Positions 1 through 7,934 are shown, counted from the stretch's first letter. The stretch: DNA of 23,356 bases from Alteromonadaceae bacterium UBA2620 (GCA_002339125.1 DDJQ01000023.1:12937-36292); one strand, 5' to 3'. Notes: a model not told the origin generated them from the sequence alone. Numbers and translations are program-made.

Positions 1-60
1 ATGGTCAACGTGCGCGATGATCGCGATATTTCTTAGCTTATTGATGTCAGTTACATTCAT
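1..60 (-). CDS. typA: TypA/BipA translational GTPase, N-terminal fragment
   Basis: Reading the minus strand from the ATG at 60-58 gives a peptide that ends in RNIAIIAHVDH at the window edge. This is the conserved start of the TypA/BipA ribosome-associated GTPase, where the sequence leads into the G1 nucleotide-binding loop (AHVDHGKT). Only 20 codons are inside the window. An in-frame stop lies three codons upstream of the ATG, which supports this start. The gene is divergent from glnA, the same arrangement as in Escherichia coli. LepA and EF-G share part of the motif, but LRNIAIIAHVDH together with the glnA neighbourhood fits TypA best. No clear Shine-Dalgarno is seen. Confidence 0.85.
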   Translation of the reverse strand, partial: MNVTDINKLRNIAIIAHVDH

Positions 61-286
61 TGAATTTCAACCCGCAAAAATACTCCCACGCAGCATCATT
101 ACCGATGCGACAAAGAGATTTTGCAATTTTCTCGTACAGATAAAAGGAAATGAGCGCGGATTGTACAGAAATTCTCGCTGCATTGCGCATGTTTTTTTAG
201 GTTTAAACAAAAATTAATCTGTTGATTAAGCCTGCGGGCAGTGAAAGAATGCAAGGAGGAAACAAAGCTTTGCTGGCACTTCCTTA

Positions 287-303
287 TGCACCAAAATAAA
301 ACA
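287..303 (+). promoter_or_regulatory. NtrC-like binding site 1 upstream of glnA
   Basis: TGCACCAAAATAAAACA matches 13 of 17 positions of the NtrC consensus TGCACC-N5-GGTGCA (using AAAAT as spacer). The left half-site is perfect and the right half is degenerate. It is centred 21 bp, about two helical turns, from the better site 2, so two NtrC dimers could bind the same face. It lies about 118 bp upstream of the predicted start of the sigma-54 transcript. Confidence 0.6.
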
Positions 304-307
304 CAAA

Positions 308-324
308 ATCACCATAATGGTGCA
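308..324 (+). promoter_or_regulatory. NtrC-like binding site 2 upstream of glnA
   Basis: ATCACCATAATGGTGCA matches 14 of 17 positions of the NtrC consensus and keeps the CACC-N5-GGTG dyad. It is centred about 97 bp upstream of the predicted sigma-54 transcription start, a normal enhancer distance for phosphorylated NtrC. With site 1 it forms a two-site enhancer resembling the one at E. coli glnA. Confidence 0.75.
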
Positions 325-385
325 TAGTGAGTTATACGAATTGACGACAGCCCGGAATATTGCGTTGTTCAGCCTTTACAAGTAG

Positions 386-403
386 CTGGCATGAATATCG
401 CTT
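386..403 (+). promoter_or_regulatory. Sigma-54 (RpoN) promoter of glnA
   Basis: TGGCATGAATATCGCT carries the invariant GG (388-389) and GC (400-401) exactly 10 bases apart, as in the -24/-12 promoter class, and it resembles E. coli glnAp2. A T-rich tract follows. Transcription is predicted to start near 413, giving a leader of about 57 bases. The NtrC-like sites upstream are correctly placed for activation under nitrogen limitation. Confidence 0.8.
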
Positions 404-469
404 ACGATTTTTCCACCTGATGATTCGGCTCCCCGAACATCAAATTTACGAAACAACCTGGAGGACACG

Positions 470-1879
470 ATGTCAATTGAGAAGGCATTAGAATTAATTA
501 AATCAAGCGAAGCCAAGTTTGTTGACCTTCGCTTTACCGACACTAAAGGTAAAGAGCAACACGTCTCTATCCCTGTATCATGCGTAGATGACGATTTCTT
601 CGAAGAAGGTAAGATGTTCGATGGCTCTTCAATCGCTGGTTGGAAAGGAATCAACGAATCAGACATGATCCTAATGCCTGACGCGACAACTGCCGTTGTT
701 GACCCGTTTGCTGAAGAAACTCAGGTTAACATCCGTTGTGACATCGTTGAGCCTTCAACTATGGAAGGTTACGACCGTGACCCACGCTCTATCGCACGCC
801 GTGCTGAAGAGTACCTGAAGTCTACTGGTATCGGTGACACCGTTTTATTTGGCCCAGAGCCAGAATTCTTCCTGTTTGACGACATCAAGTTCCACACTGA
901 TATGTCAGGCTCAATGTACAAAATCGACTCTTCTGAAGCAGCCTGGAACTCAGGTTCAGAATTCGCTGACGGTAACATGGGTCACCGTCCAGGCGTTAAA
1001 GGCGGTTACTTCCCGGTTCCACCAGTAGACTCTGCACACGATCTGCGTGCTGCAATGTGTATGGTTATGGAAGAAATGGGTCTGGTTGTAGAAGCACACC
1101 ACCACGAAGTAGCCACTGCTGGTCAGAACGAAATTGCCTGTCAGTTCAACACTATGGTTGCTAAAGCTGACGAAATTCAGATCTACAAGTATGTTGTTCA
1201 CAACGTAGCTCACGCTTACGGCCAGACAGCGACTTTCATGCCTAAGCCACTGGTTGGTGATAACGGTTCTGGTATGCACTGCCACCAGTCTATCGGTAAA
1301 GATGGCAAAAACATCTTCGCTGGCGACAAGTACGCAGGTCTGTCTGAAGAAGCACTGTATTACATCGGTGGTATCATCAAGCACGCTCGCGCGATCAACG
1401 CTTTTGCTAACGCTTCTACTAACTCGTACAAGCGTCTGGTACCAGGCTTCGAAGCGCCGGTAATGCTGGCATACTCTGCACGTAACCGTTCAGCTTCAAT
1501 CCGTATTCCATACGTAACCAGCGATAAAGCGCGTCGTATCGAAGTACGTTTCCCTGACCCAACAGCTAACCCATACCTGGCATTCACTGCCATGCTGATG
1601 GCGGGTATCGACGGTATTAAGAACAAGATCCACCCTGGTGATGCAGCGGATAAAGACTTATACGATCTGCCAGCTGAAGAAGCACTGGCTATCCCAACTG
1701 TTGCAAGCTCGCTGGACATGGCACTTGAAGCACTGGATAACGACCGTGAGTTCTTAACTGCTGGCGGCGTAATGTCTGACGACATGATCGACGCTTACAT
1801 CGAACTGAAGATGGAAGAAGTCACTAAACTGAACATGACAACTCACCCTGTTGAGTTCGACATGTACTACAGCGTATAA
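470..1879 (+). CDS. glnA: Type I glutamine synthetase
   Basis: This enzyme makes glutamine from glutamate, ammonia and ATP in the cytoplasm and is the main route of ammonia assimilation. The 469-residue length is standard for the dodecameric GSI-beta form. Visible signatures are MFDGSSIAGWKGI near residue 48, GPEPEFFLFD near 129, the NGSGMHCHQS ATP-binding region near 264, and NRSASIRIP near 340. The regulatory tyrosine in KDLYDLPAEE is Y398, so control by adenylylation (GlnE) is expected. The ATG has a strong GGAGG five bases upstream. Transcription probably comes from the sigma-54 promoter and NtrC enhancer upstream and ends at the terminator just downstream. Codon use is strongly biased, as in a highly expressed gene. 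Confidence 0.98.
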   Translation: MSIEKALELIKSSEAKFVDLRFTDTKGKEQHVSIPVSCVDDDFFEEGKMFDGSSIAGWKGINESDMILMPDATTAVVDPFAEETQVNIRCDIVEPSTMEGYDRDPRSIARRAEEYLKSTGIGDTVLFGPEPEFFLFDDIKFHTDMSGSMYKIDSSEAAWNSGSEFADGNMGHRPGVKGGYFPVPPVDSAHDLRAAMCMVMEEMGLVVEAHHHEVATAGQNEIACQFNTMVAKADEIQIYKYVVHNVAHAYGQTATFMPKPLVGDNGSGMHCHQSIGKDGKNIFAGDKYAGLSEEALYYIGGIIKHARAINAFANASTNSYKRLVPGFEAPVMLAYSARNRSASIRIPYVTSDKARRIEVRFPDPTANPYLAFTAMLMAGIDGIKNKIHPGDAADKDLYDLPAEEALAIPTVASSLDMALEALDNDREFLTAGGVMSDDMIDAYIELKMEEVTKLNMTTHPVEFDMYYSV

Positions 1880-1902
1880 AACGTTGTATTAAGATATATA
1901 CC

Positions 1903-1931
1903 AAAAGCCCGCATTTGCGGGCTTTTTTTTT
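1903..1931 (+). terminator. Rho-independent terminator of glnA
   Basis: The stem GCCCGC (1907-1912) pairs with GCGGGC (1917-1922) around a 4-base loop and is flanked by AAAA on the left and nine Ts on the right. It lies 24 bases after the glnA stop and separates glnA from the downstream genes. Confidence 0.93.
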
Positions 1932-1957
1932 GCCCGTAAATCACTACAATCAAAGAC

Positions 1958-2470
1958 ATGCTGAGATTATTTTTAATGCTTAGTTTGTGTGTCACACCAG
2001 GCTACGCTCAGGAAATCTACAAAGTTGTCAATCAGGACGGCTCGGTGACCTATACCGATAAACCGGTGGTTAACGCTGAGCCGGTCGAACTTGGCCCGGA
2101 TAACCGTATGAGTACGCCAACGCCGCAACCGCAACCGGTGCAGACTGCCACTACAACCAGCAAGGCCAGTAAGCCCAAGCCGGTTATCGAGGTCGTTCAG
2201 CCTAAGCCCGAGGCTACAGTGCGTAATAATGCCGGTAATATGACCATCGCCGCCAATGTGAGCAATGCAGACAAGCAGGGCAAATTTAAGCTCTATATCA
2301 ATGATAGTCTGGTAAAAGAACAATCCAACGCGGTGTTTCAGCTGCAGGGAATTAACCGCGGTGCCCACACATTTTATATTACCCACACAGACAATACGGG
2401 CAAGACTCTTGCATCTACCTCACCACAAACTTTTTACCTGCATCAGGCATCACGTTTAATCAACAATTAG
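1958..2470 (+). CDS. DUF4124 domain-containing secreted protein
   Basis: This 170-residue protein has unknown function. A signal peptide (about residues 1-17, ending PGYA) is followed by EIYKVVNQDGSVTYTDKP, the typical DUF4124 opening found in many proteobacterial envelope proteins. Next comes a proline-, threonine- and lysine-rich linker (about 45-90). The C-terminal part (about 90-165) looks like a small beta-sandwich with alternating hydrophobic strands. A DUF4124 gene between glnA and ntrB recurs in marine gammaproteobacteria, so its position is probably conserved, though no role in nitrogen control is evident. The start codon has only a weak AAAGA ribosome-binding site. The export prediction is firm; the function is not known. 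Confidence 0.85.
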   Translation: MLRLFLMLSLCVTPGYAQEIYKVVNQDGSVTYTDKPVVNAEPVELGPDNRMSTPTPQPQPVQTATTTSKASKPKPVIEVVQPKPEATVRNNAGNMTIAANVSNADKQGKFKLYINDSLVKEQSNAVFQLQGINRGAHTFYITHTDNTGKTLASTSPQTFYLHQASRLINN

Positions 2471-2546
2471 TAAAGTGATTATAACAGTGCAAGCTAGGGA
2501 TCCCGCGCACCATGGGGGGTCAATCAGACTTTTAATCGGAAAGTCG

Positions 2547-2577
2547 TTGCACGCCTGAAAGCAGCCTGAAATAATAA
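2547..2577 (+). promoter_or_regulatory. Candidate sigma-70 promoter of ntrBC
   Basis: TTGCAC at 2547-2552 is followed by an AT-rich -10-like segment (AATAATAA, 2570-2577) at 17-18 bases. The start of transcription would fall inside the NtrC-like site at 2578-2594. The match to consensus is modest, so the position supports the call more than the sequence does. Confidence 0.4.
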
Positions 2578-2594
2578 GGCACCATATTGGTGCA
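2578..2594 (+). promoter_or_regulatory. NtrC-like site in front of ntrB (probable autorepression)
   Basis: GGCACCATATTGGTGCA is an almost perfect NtrC dyad (GCACC-N5-GGTGC), with only the first base and two spacer bases differing from consensus. It lies 17 bases before the ntrB start codon, directly downstream of a candidate -10. E. coli glnL has an NtrC site over its own promoter that represses ntrBC, and the same logic fits here. Confidence 0.75.
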
Positions 2595-2611
2595 ACTGGA
2601 GAAAGCCCGGC

Positions 2612-3691
2612 ATGCACGCCACGCCGTTTGATACCAATAACTTGCTCGAAAACCTCAATACAGTGCTGGTTGTAATCGATAACTCACTGCGTATTGTTTA
2701 TGCCAACCATGCCGGACAGGCGTTGTTCGCAACGGGCACCAAGCAACTTTACGGTCAGCCGCTGGCTGATTTCTTTGTGCCAAACACCATCAACAAAGCC
2801 AGGCTTCGCGCCGCTTTTCGTCGCGGTGAAGACTTCACCGAGAATGAAATCAAATTGTATTTTCGCGATAACCGCGTGGTGCTTGCCGACTTAACGGTAA
2901 CCAATCTGAGTACCGAAGATGGCCCCACACTGCTGTTCGAAGTGAAAAAAATCGATCAGCAAAAGCGTATCTCCCGGGAAAATCAGCAGCACGCTCAGCA
3001 TTATGCCGCCCGCGAGTTGATCCGCGGCCTGGCGCATGAAATTAAAAACCCCTTAGGTGGCATTCGCGGAGCAGCACAATTACTTGAGAAAGCCCTCGAG
3101 TCTGCCGAGCAAAAGGAATTTACTCAGTTAATCATTGAGCAGTCAGATCGCTTACGTAATCTTGTTGACCGTTTACTTGGCCCGAATTCACTGCCCCGTT
3201 TGGAATGGTGTAACCTGCACCGCCCGCTGGAAAAAGTGCGTAGCTTAATGAAAGCCGATACCACCCAGGCGATTGCAATTACCCGGGATTACGATCCCAG
3301 TATCCCCGAGGTGCGGGTTGACCCGGATATGCTCCAGCAGGCAGTACTTAATATTGTGCGCAATGCGGTGCAGGCATTACGGGATTCAAAAACCCCTAAT
3401 CCACAAATTCGCCTGGTTACCCGCATCGAAAGGCAACTGACTATTCACGGCCACCGCCATCCGCTGGCGGCGCAAATTAAAATTATCGACAACGGCCCGG
3501 GTATTCCCAGTGAAATTCGGGACACGTTATTTTATCCCCTGGTAACCAGCAAAGACTCTGGTTCAGGACTGGGCTTATCCATAGCCCAAACACTTGTGAA
3601 TCACCATGATGGAAAAATTGAAGTTGATAGCCGACCCGGCCATACAGAGTTTATCTTATCCCTGCCAATCGACCGTAAGGAGTCACAATAA
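2612..3691 (+). CDS. glnL: Nitrogen regulation sensor histidine kinase NtrB
   Basis: NtrB is a soluble kinase and phosphatase that controls NtrC in response to PII protein and glutamine status. The 359-residue protein has an N-terminal PAS domain (about 12-115) and a HisKA domain with the phosphorylated histidine H142 in RGLAHEIKNPLGGIRGAAQ. The C-terminal ATPase domain has an N box (IVRNAVQAL), DNGPGIP and GSGLGLSIA. No membrane segment is present, as expected. GGAG at 2598-2601 serves the ATG. The stop codon overlaps the ntrC start by one base, which implies translational coupling. An NtrC-like site directly upstream suggests feedback by its partner. Confidence 0.96.
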   Translation: MHATPFDTNNLLENLNTVLVVIDNSLRIVYANHAGQALFATGTKQLYGQPLADFFVPNTINKARLRAAFRRGEDFTENEIKLYFRDNRVVLADLTVTNLSTEDGPTLLFEVKKIDQQKRISRENQQHAQHYAARELIRGLAHEIKNPLGGIRGAAQLLEKALESAEQKEFTQLIIEQSDRLRNLVDRLLGPNSLPRLEWCNLHRPLEKVRSLMKADTTQAIAITRDYDPSIPEVRVDPDMLQQAVLNIVRNAVQALRDSKTPNPQIRLVTRIERQLTIHGHRHPLAAQIKIIDNGPGIPSEIRDTLFYPLVTSKDSGSGLGLSIAQTLVNHHDGKIEVDSRPGHTEFILSLPIDRKESQ

Positions 3692-5103
3692 TGAATACTG
3701 AGTCTGTATGGATTGTTGATGACGACAGCTCTATCCGATGGGTTCTCCAAAAAGCCTTGCAAACGGCCAATATTGAGTGCTGTAGCTTTGAAAACCCGCA
3801 GGACTTGCTGTTACAACTCGAGTCGGGCCATTACCCGGAAGTGGTTGTGTCAGACATTCGGATGCCACAGATGGACGGTATGACACTGCTCAATGAAGTG
3901 CATCAGATAGCCCCCATGATCCCAGTGATCATTATGACCGCCCATTCCGATCTGGACAGCGCAGTAAATGCTTACCAAAGCGGCGCGTTTGAGTACCTGC
4001 CAAAGCCGTTTGATATCGATGAAGCGGTGACACTGGTAGAACGGGCACTGGTGCATGCCAGGGAACAATCACGGACCATTCAGGTCCCGCAGCAGGAGTC
4101 GGCTACTGAGATCATTGGTGAAGCTCCGGCTATGCAGGAAGTATTCAGAGCCATTGGTCGTTTGTCGCGCTCATCAATTAGCGTATTGATCAACGGTCAG
4201 TCCGGTACCGGTAAAGAACTGGTAGCGCACGCTTTGCACCGTCACAGCCCGCGGGCCGCGAATCCGTTTATTGCGCTGAACATGGCGGCGATTCCAGCCG
4301 ACCTGGTTGAGTCGGAATTGTTCGGTCACGAAAAAGGCGCTTTTACCGGCGCGCAAACAGCCCGGCAAGGCCGCTTTGAACAAGCCAATGGCGGCACGCT
4401 GTTTCTGGATGAAATCGGTGATATGCCACTGGATGTGCAAACCCGGTTATTACGGGTTCTGGCCGACGGCCAGTTCTATCGCGTGGGCGGCCATCAATCA
4501 GTGACTGTTGATGTCAGGATCATCGCCGCTACTCACCAAAACCTTGAACAAAGGGTCGCCGAAGGCAAATTTCGTGAAGATTTATTTCACCGGCTGAACG
4601 TTATTCGGATCCATATCCCTTCGTTATCAGAACGTCGTGAAGACATCCCGCTACTCGCTCACCACTTTTTACGCCGGGCCTCCAAAGAACTGGACGTAGA
4701 AACCAAAGTGCTGAGTAAAGAAGCCGAAAAAGTCATGGCGCAGCTGCCCTGGCCCGGTAACGTGCGACAACTGGAAAACGTTTGCCGCTGGTTAACCGTT
4801 ATGGCGTCTGGCCAGGAAGTGTTACCGTCAGACTTGCCACCGGAAATTCATGCCGATAACAGCGCCGAAAAGAATGCCCCACAAAGTGGCGACTGGACGG
4901 AGTTACTGTCAGTCTGGGTCGACAAACAGCTTAAGGATGGTCAGCACAATATTCTCGATGATGCGCTGATGACCTTTGAGAAAATCATGCTCGAAAGAGC
5001 ATTGCATTATACCCACGGCCACAAGCAGGAAGCCGCTAAGCGCCTTGGCTGGGGGCGTAATACGCTTACCCGTAAACTCAAGGAACTGGATATCGAAGAG
5101 TAG
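3691..5103 (+). CDS. glnG: Nitrogen regulation response regulator NtrC
   Basis: NtrC is the sigma-54-dependent activator that binds the enhancers at glnA and other nitrogen genes. The 470-residue protein has the standard three parts. The receiver domain carries the acidic pocket D10-D12 and phosphoacceptor D55 (VVSDIRMP). The AAA+ domain has Walker A GQSGTGKE from about residue 169, the sigma-54-contacting GAFTGA near 216, and Walker B TLFLDEIGD near 235. A C-terminal Fis-type helix-turn-helix ends RLGWGRNTLTRKLKEL. All key residues are intact. The start codon overlaps the ntrB stop by one base. Sites this protein would bind are visible at 287-324 and 2578-2594. Confidence 0.97.
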   Translation: MNTESVWIVDDDSSIRWVLQKALQTANIECCSFENPQDLLLQLESGHYPEVVVSDIRMPQMDGMTLLNEVHQIAPMIPVIIMTAHSDLDSAVNAYQSGAFEYLPKPFDIDEAVTLVERALVHAREQSRTIQVPQQESATEIIGEAPAMQEVFRAIGRLSRSSISVLINGQSGTGKELVAHALHRHSPRAANPFIALNMAAIPADLVESELFGHEKGAFTGAQTARQGRFEQANGGTLFLDEIGDMPLDVQTRLLRVLADGQFYRVGGHQSVTVDVRIIAATHQNLEQRVAEGKFREDLFHRLNVIRIHIPSLSERREDIPLLAHHFLRRASKELDVETKVLSKEAEKVMAQLPWPGNVRQLENVCRWLTVMASGQEVLPSDLPPEIHADNSAEKNAPQSGDWTELLSVWVDKQLKDGQHNILDDALMTFEKIMLERALHYTHGHKQEAAKRLGWGRNTLTRKLKELDIEE

Positions 5104-5113
5104 TTCAGGCGCT

Positions 5114-5144
5114 GAGCCGGCGGGCTGTGTATAGCCTCCGGCTC
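5114..5144. terminator. Hairpin between ntrC and the convergent HD-GYP gene
   Basis: GAGCCGG (5114-5120) pairs with CCGGCTC (5138-5144), with an inner GGCT/AGCC pairing. It lies between two convergent genes and could end transcription from either side. No run of Ts follows on either strand, so it is a weak terminator call. Confidence 0.45.
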
Positions 5145-5157
5145 CGAATTTCCACGG

Positions 5158-6312
5158 CTAGCGGGTTAATACGCGGGCCATTGCCTGATTAAAGTAATTC
5201 AGCCAGGTGGTATTGAACTTATTCTGGTTATAACGGTTTAACGCCACCACAGCCTGCTTTTTGGAGTACTGCGGTTTATCCTGACGTGACTGACAGTGCG
5301 TCATGGAATCAAAGGTATCCAGAATGGCCAGCAACTTGGCGCCATCACAGATATCATCATCTTTTAAGCCCAGCGGGTAACCACTGCCATCGGCGCGCTC
5401 GTGGTGTTGCATCACAATCTTGCGGGCCATATCCCATTGATCAAGGTGCTCCAGCAGGCGGGAGCTTTTATAGACATGAGAACGCATCAGGTTAAATTCA
5501 TTATCGGTGTAAGCCTGTTGCTTGTGCAGCAGTTTTAACGGCATGAATGCCATGCCAAAGTCGTGCACATAACAGGCAACGGCGAGCTGATCTTCTTCAA
5601 TTGGATTACCGGCAATATCGTTCACATATAACGCCAGTTTAGCAATCCGGTCGCCCTTTCCTACCCATTCTTCCGAGCGCTTTTCGATGGTTTGCATCAG
5701 GTCGCGAAAAAACAGTATGTCCTGGCGCTTTTCTGCGCTGATATCTTTAGGTACACCGGTTTTAGACAGCTTGGGCTCACTCGGCTGTGGTGCTTTTTCT
5801 GTTTCTACAGGACTGTCTGGCTCAGCCTGCGCCCGCGGCTGATCCAGCTCCGGATTAAGTAGCAGCACGGCCTCACCAAGCAGCCGGTCATGATCGCCCT
5901 GATTCTCCGGCGTGATGCGGGTAATAGCCATAATCAGCTGCTGATACAGTACCCCATCATATTCTGCCTTGCCGATTGCGATAACGCTTTCAACAAACTG
6001 CTTCACCCGATCCATGGTCAGCAACACCAGGTCGCTCATAATGCTGGTGTAGTCCACCTGCCCTTTACGCAGGTAATCCAGTAAATCCTCAACATGTTGC
6101 AGTAGCGGAATGATAGGTGAGAAGTTTACCAGCCCAAGGTCGCCCTTAATGGTATGCACCGAACGAAACAACGCCCGCTGAAGTTCGTTATCCTCGGGCT
6201 TGAGTTCCAGTTCAATTAAGGTTTGTTCACTGGCCTCGTATAGCTCATTAATCTCTTCAATCAGATCAGTGAGGATCTCGGGTTCAAGGTCTTCAGGGAT
6301 AAATGTCTGCAT
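5158..6312 (-). CDS. Hpt domain plus HD-GYP phosphodiesterase protein
   Basis: This 384-residue cytoplasmic protein combines two signalling modules. The N-terminal Hpt (phosphotransfer) domain spans about 1-110 with the accepting histidine H53 in FRSVHTIKGDLGL. A charged, proline-rich linker (about 150-185) follows. The C-terminal half is an HD-GYP domain with H250-D251, a second metal-site region MQHHERADGSGYP (H303, H304; GYP at 311-313) and LLAILDTFDSM. HD-GYP enzymes degrade cyclic di-GMP, so a phosphorelay may set c-di-GMP turnover here. The usual HDIGK reads HDFGM, losing the lysine that often follows the HD pair; this could lower activity. No receiver domain is present, so a separate kinase must supply phosphate. 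The gene is convergent with ntrC. No strong ribosome-binding site precedes the ATG. Confidence 0.85.
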   Translation of the reverse strand: MQTFIPEDLEPEILTDLIEEINELYEASEQTLIELELKPEDNELQRALFRSVHTIKGDLGLVNFSPIIPLLQHVEDLLDYLRKGQVDYTSIMSDLVLLTMDRVKQFVESVIAIGKAEYDGVLYQQLIMAITRITPENQGDHDRLLGEAVLLLNPELDQPRAQAEPDSPVETEKAPQPSEPKLSKTGVPKDISAEKRQDILFFRDLMQTIEKRSEEWVGKGDRIAKLALYVNDIAGNPIEEDQLAVACYVHDFGMAFMPLKLLHKQQAYTDNEFNLMRSHVYKSSRLLEHLDQWDMARKIVMQHHERADGSGYPLGLKDDDICDGAKLLAILDTFDSMTHCQSRQDKPQYSKKQAVVALNRYNQNKFNTTWLNYFNQAMARVLTR

Positions 6313-6543
6313 TGTTTAGACAACTCAATGATAAATGCCGTTTAATACTGCTAACCAGTCACCAGGCCTGCTCAACAGTTCAGGTGGCGAATAACGACAT
6401 TAAAACTATATTTATATGACATTTAGCATAGCACGAGATTTTTGATCTTGGATACTTTTAGACCCTCCGGGCACGAACAAATACAGCCTTACACAGATTT
6501 TAAAAATCAGACTGATCGGACATGCACTGCGCATGTAAACCGT

Positions 6544-6549
6544 TATAAT
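6544..6549 (+). promoter_or_regulatory. -10-like element before the acyltransferase gene
   Basis: A perfect TATAAT lies 30 bases before the GTG start, in the 267-base gap that separates this gene from the divergent HD-GYP gene. No good -35 hexamer is present 16-18 bases upstream, so the call rests on the -10 alone. Nothing else is evident in the gap. Confidence 0.35.
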
Positions 6550-6579
6550 CCCAGGCCAAATTTTGTAACAGGTAAATAA

Positions 6580-7305
6580 GTGTTAGCTCTCATCCGAATT
6601 CCAGTCGTACTGGTGGCTTTTTTAATCCTCAATGTACTGGTGCTCATCGTCTGCCTGGCCCGACCCTTTCATCGCGATAATGTCTACCTCGCCGGCCAGC
6701 TCTACAGCCAGATAGCCAAATTACTGGGCCTGAAAATCACTATCCGCCGCCCACCCGGGCTTGATACCGATAAGTCGTATGTGGTGGTGGCCAATCATCA
6801 GAACAGCTACGATATTATCACCATCTGTAAAGCCGCTTTTCCTGGTGTGGTAACTATTGGTAAAAAGAGCCTTAAGTGGATCCCCATCTTCGGCCAGATG
6901 TACTGGCTGAGCGGTAACATCATGATCGATCGTAAAAACACTGCTAAAGCCCTGGATACGCTGCAGTTAACCGCTAAAAAGATCACTGAAAATAACCTTT
7001 CTGTGTGGTTTTTCCCGGAAGGAACAAGGTCTTATGGTCGCGGGATACTGCCTTTTAAAGTCGGCGCTTTTCGTTTAGCCATTGCTACCGAAACACCGGT
7101 GATCATGGTCACCGCCAGCAACCTGCACGATAAAATAAAGTGGAACCGCTGGAATAACGGCGAGCTGATCATCGACATGAGCGCTCCCCAACAGCTTGAT
7201 AGCAGCCGCTCAGCGAAAGGCTGGATGGCTTTTTATCATTCCGAAATGGAAAAAAAGTTTGCCGCTTTAAACGACGAAGTCGCCGAAAGCGATAAATCGC
7301 GATAA
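6580..7305 (+). CDS. plsC: 1-acyl-sn-glycerol-3-phosphate acyltransferase (PlsC family)
   Basis: PlsC-family enzymes transfer an acyl group to lysophosphatidic acid to make phosphatidic acid at the inner face of the cytoplasmic membrane. The 241-residue protein begins with a hydrophobic segment (about 5-28) and keeps the family motifs: NHQNSYD with catalytic H73 and D78 (HX4D), the glycerol-phosphate-binding FPEGTR at 145-150, and the later ETPVIMV segment. The GTG start fits the N-terminal membrane segment, although the ribosome-binding site is weak. The length matches E. coli PlsC. A paralogue acting on another lysophospholipid cannot be excluded. Confidence 0.92.
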   Translation: MLALIRIPVVLVAFLILNVLVLIVCLARPFHRDNVYLAGQLYSQIAKLLGLKITIRRPPGLDTDKSYVVVANHQNSYDIITICKAAFPGVVTIGKKSLKWIPIFGQMYWLSGNIMIDRKNTAKALDTLQLTAKKITENNLSVWFFPEGTRSYGRGILPFKVGAFRLAIATETPVIMVTASNLHDKIKWNRWNNGELIIDMSAPQQLDSSRSAKGWMAFYHSEMEKKFAALNDEVAESDKSR

Positions 7306-7308
7306 AAT

Positions 7309-7326
7309 AAAAGAGACAACTCTTTT
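7309..7326. repeat. Short inverted repeat between plsC and rraB
   Basis: AAAAGAG (7309-7315) and CTCTTTT (7320-7326) form a 7-bp stem around ACAA, four bases after the plsC stop and 18 before the rraB start. It may be a weak terminator or attenuator, but the low GC content makes it a marginal structure. Confidence 0.35.
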
Positions 7327-7344
7327 GCTAATCAGGCTTTTATT

Positions 7345-7722
7345 ATGACTCAATATGACGAACGTACCGAATGGTACGAATTCAATCAGGAAACTATCGA
7401 TGCGCTGTTGAGCGACGGCAGCGAAGCCGACGCTACCTACACCATCGAGCATCACATGGCCTGTAAAGACTTTGATCGTCTGGAAAAAGCCGCGGTTGAT
7501 GCCTTCAAGGCAGGCTTTGAAGTAACCGATGCCGAGGAAGTATACCTCGATGACGGTGGCACGGTATTTTGTTTCGACATTATTGCCGAGCGTCAGTTAA
7601 ACCGCGAGCTACTCGATACTGACATTGACGCCCTGCTGCAAATCGCCGACAAGCACCAGGTGCACTACGATGGCTGGGGAACCTACTTTATTGGTGATGG
7701 CGCCACCGGCGAAGAAGAGTAA
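7345..7722 (+). CDS. rraB: Ribonuclease E inhibitor RraB
   Basis: RraB binds RNase E and modulates mRNA turnover in the cytoplasm. The 125-residue acidic protein carries the family's features: WYEFNQETIDALLSDGS near the start, the central HHMACKDFDRLEKAAVDAF, and a C-terminal DKHQVHYDGWGTYF. E. coli RraB is slightly longer (about 138 residues), mostly through its acidic tail, which here is only GEEE. The ATG lies 39 bases after plsC with a poor ribosome-binding site. A position next to plsC does not inform its function. Confidence 0.92.
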   Translation: MTQYDERTEWYEFNQETIDALLSDGSEADATYTIEHHMACKDFDRLEKAAVDAFKAGFEVTDAEEVYLDDGGTVFCFDIIAERQLNRELLDTDIDALLQIADKHQVHYDGWGTYFIGDGATGEEE

Positions 7723-7738
7723 CCCTTTGATATAGCTG

Positions 7739-7764
7739 CCCCCGCCAGTGCCATGCTGCGGGGG
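7739..7764 (+). terminator. Possible terminator after rraB
   Basis: CCCCCGC (7739-7745) and GCGGGGG (7758-7764) form a strong 7-bp GC stem around a 12-base loop, 16 bases after the rraB stop. Only scattered Ts follow, so termination may be imperfect or aided by Rho. Confidence 0.5.
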
Positions 7765-7934
7765 ACAGTGTCTTGTTAACTGCCTCAGGCGAAAATCATT
7801 ACCTCACTAAGAAACTCTTCCCTGCTTTTGATATTCATCTACCTGGTCAAATTTAACGGCGAAAAGATAATTAAAAGCCTATCTGATTTCTCATTTAAGT
7901 GAATATGTAGCCGTTTAACCCTGCCGGGAGGATT

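Larger units (their letters stand above)
61..469. other. typA-glnA divergent intergenic region
   Basis: This 409-base stretch has no credible gene. It separates the divergent typA and glnA genes and contains two NtrC-like sites (287-324), a sigma-54 promoter (about 386-403) and the glnA Shine-Dalgarno (GGAGG at 460-464). The typA promoter must lie in the left half, but no convincing -35/-10 pair was identified. The right half has the enhancer-promoter spacing typical of nitrogen-regulated glnA. Confidence 0.8.

Noticed and set aside
274..290. A second sigma-54-like match (TGGCAC...TGCA) upstream of glnA
   Set aside because: GG and GC are 11 bases apart instead of 10, and the right half overlaps an NtrC-like site; the match at 386-403 has correct spacing and position.
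956..1785. Long open frames antisense to glnA (956-1384 and 1360-1785)
   Set aside because: They mirror the strongly biased codons of glnA and show no recognisable protein features.
2503..2519. GCACC followed by a G-run as a further NtrC half-site before ntrB
   Set aside because: Only one half-site is present and the other half fails the GGTGC pattern.
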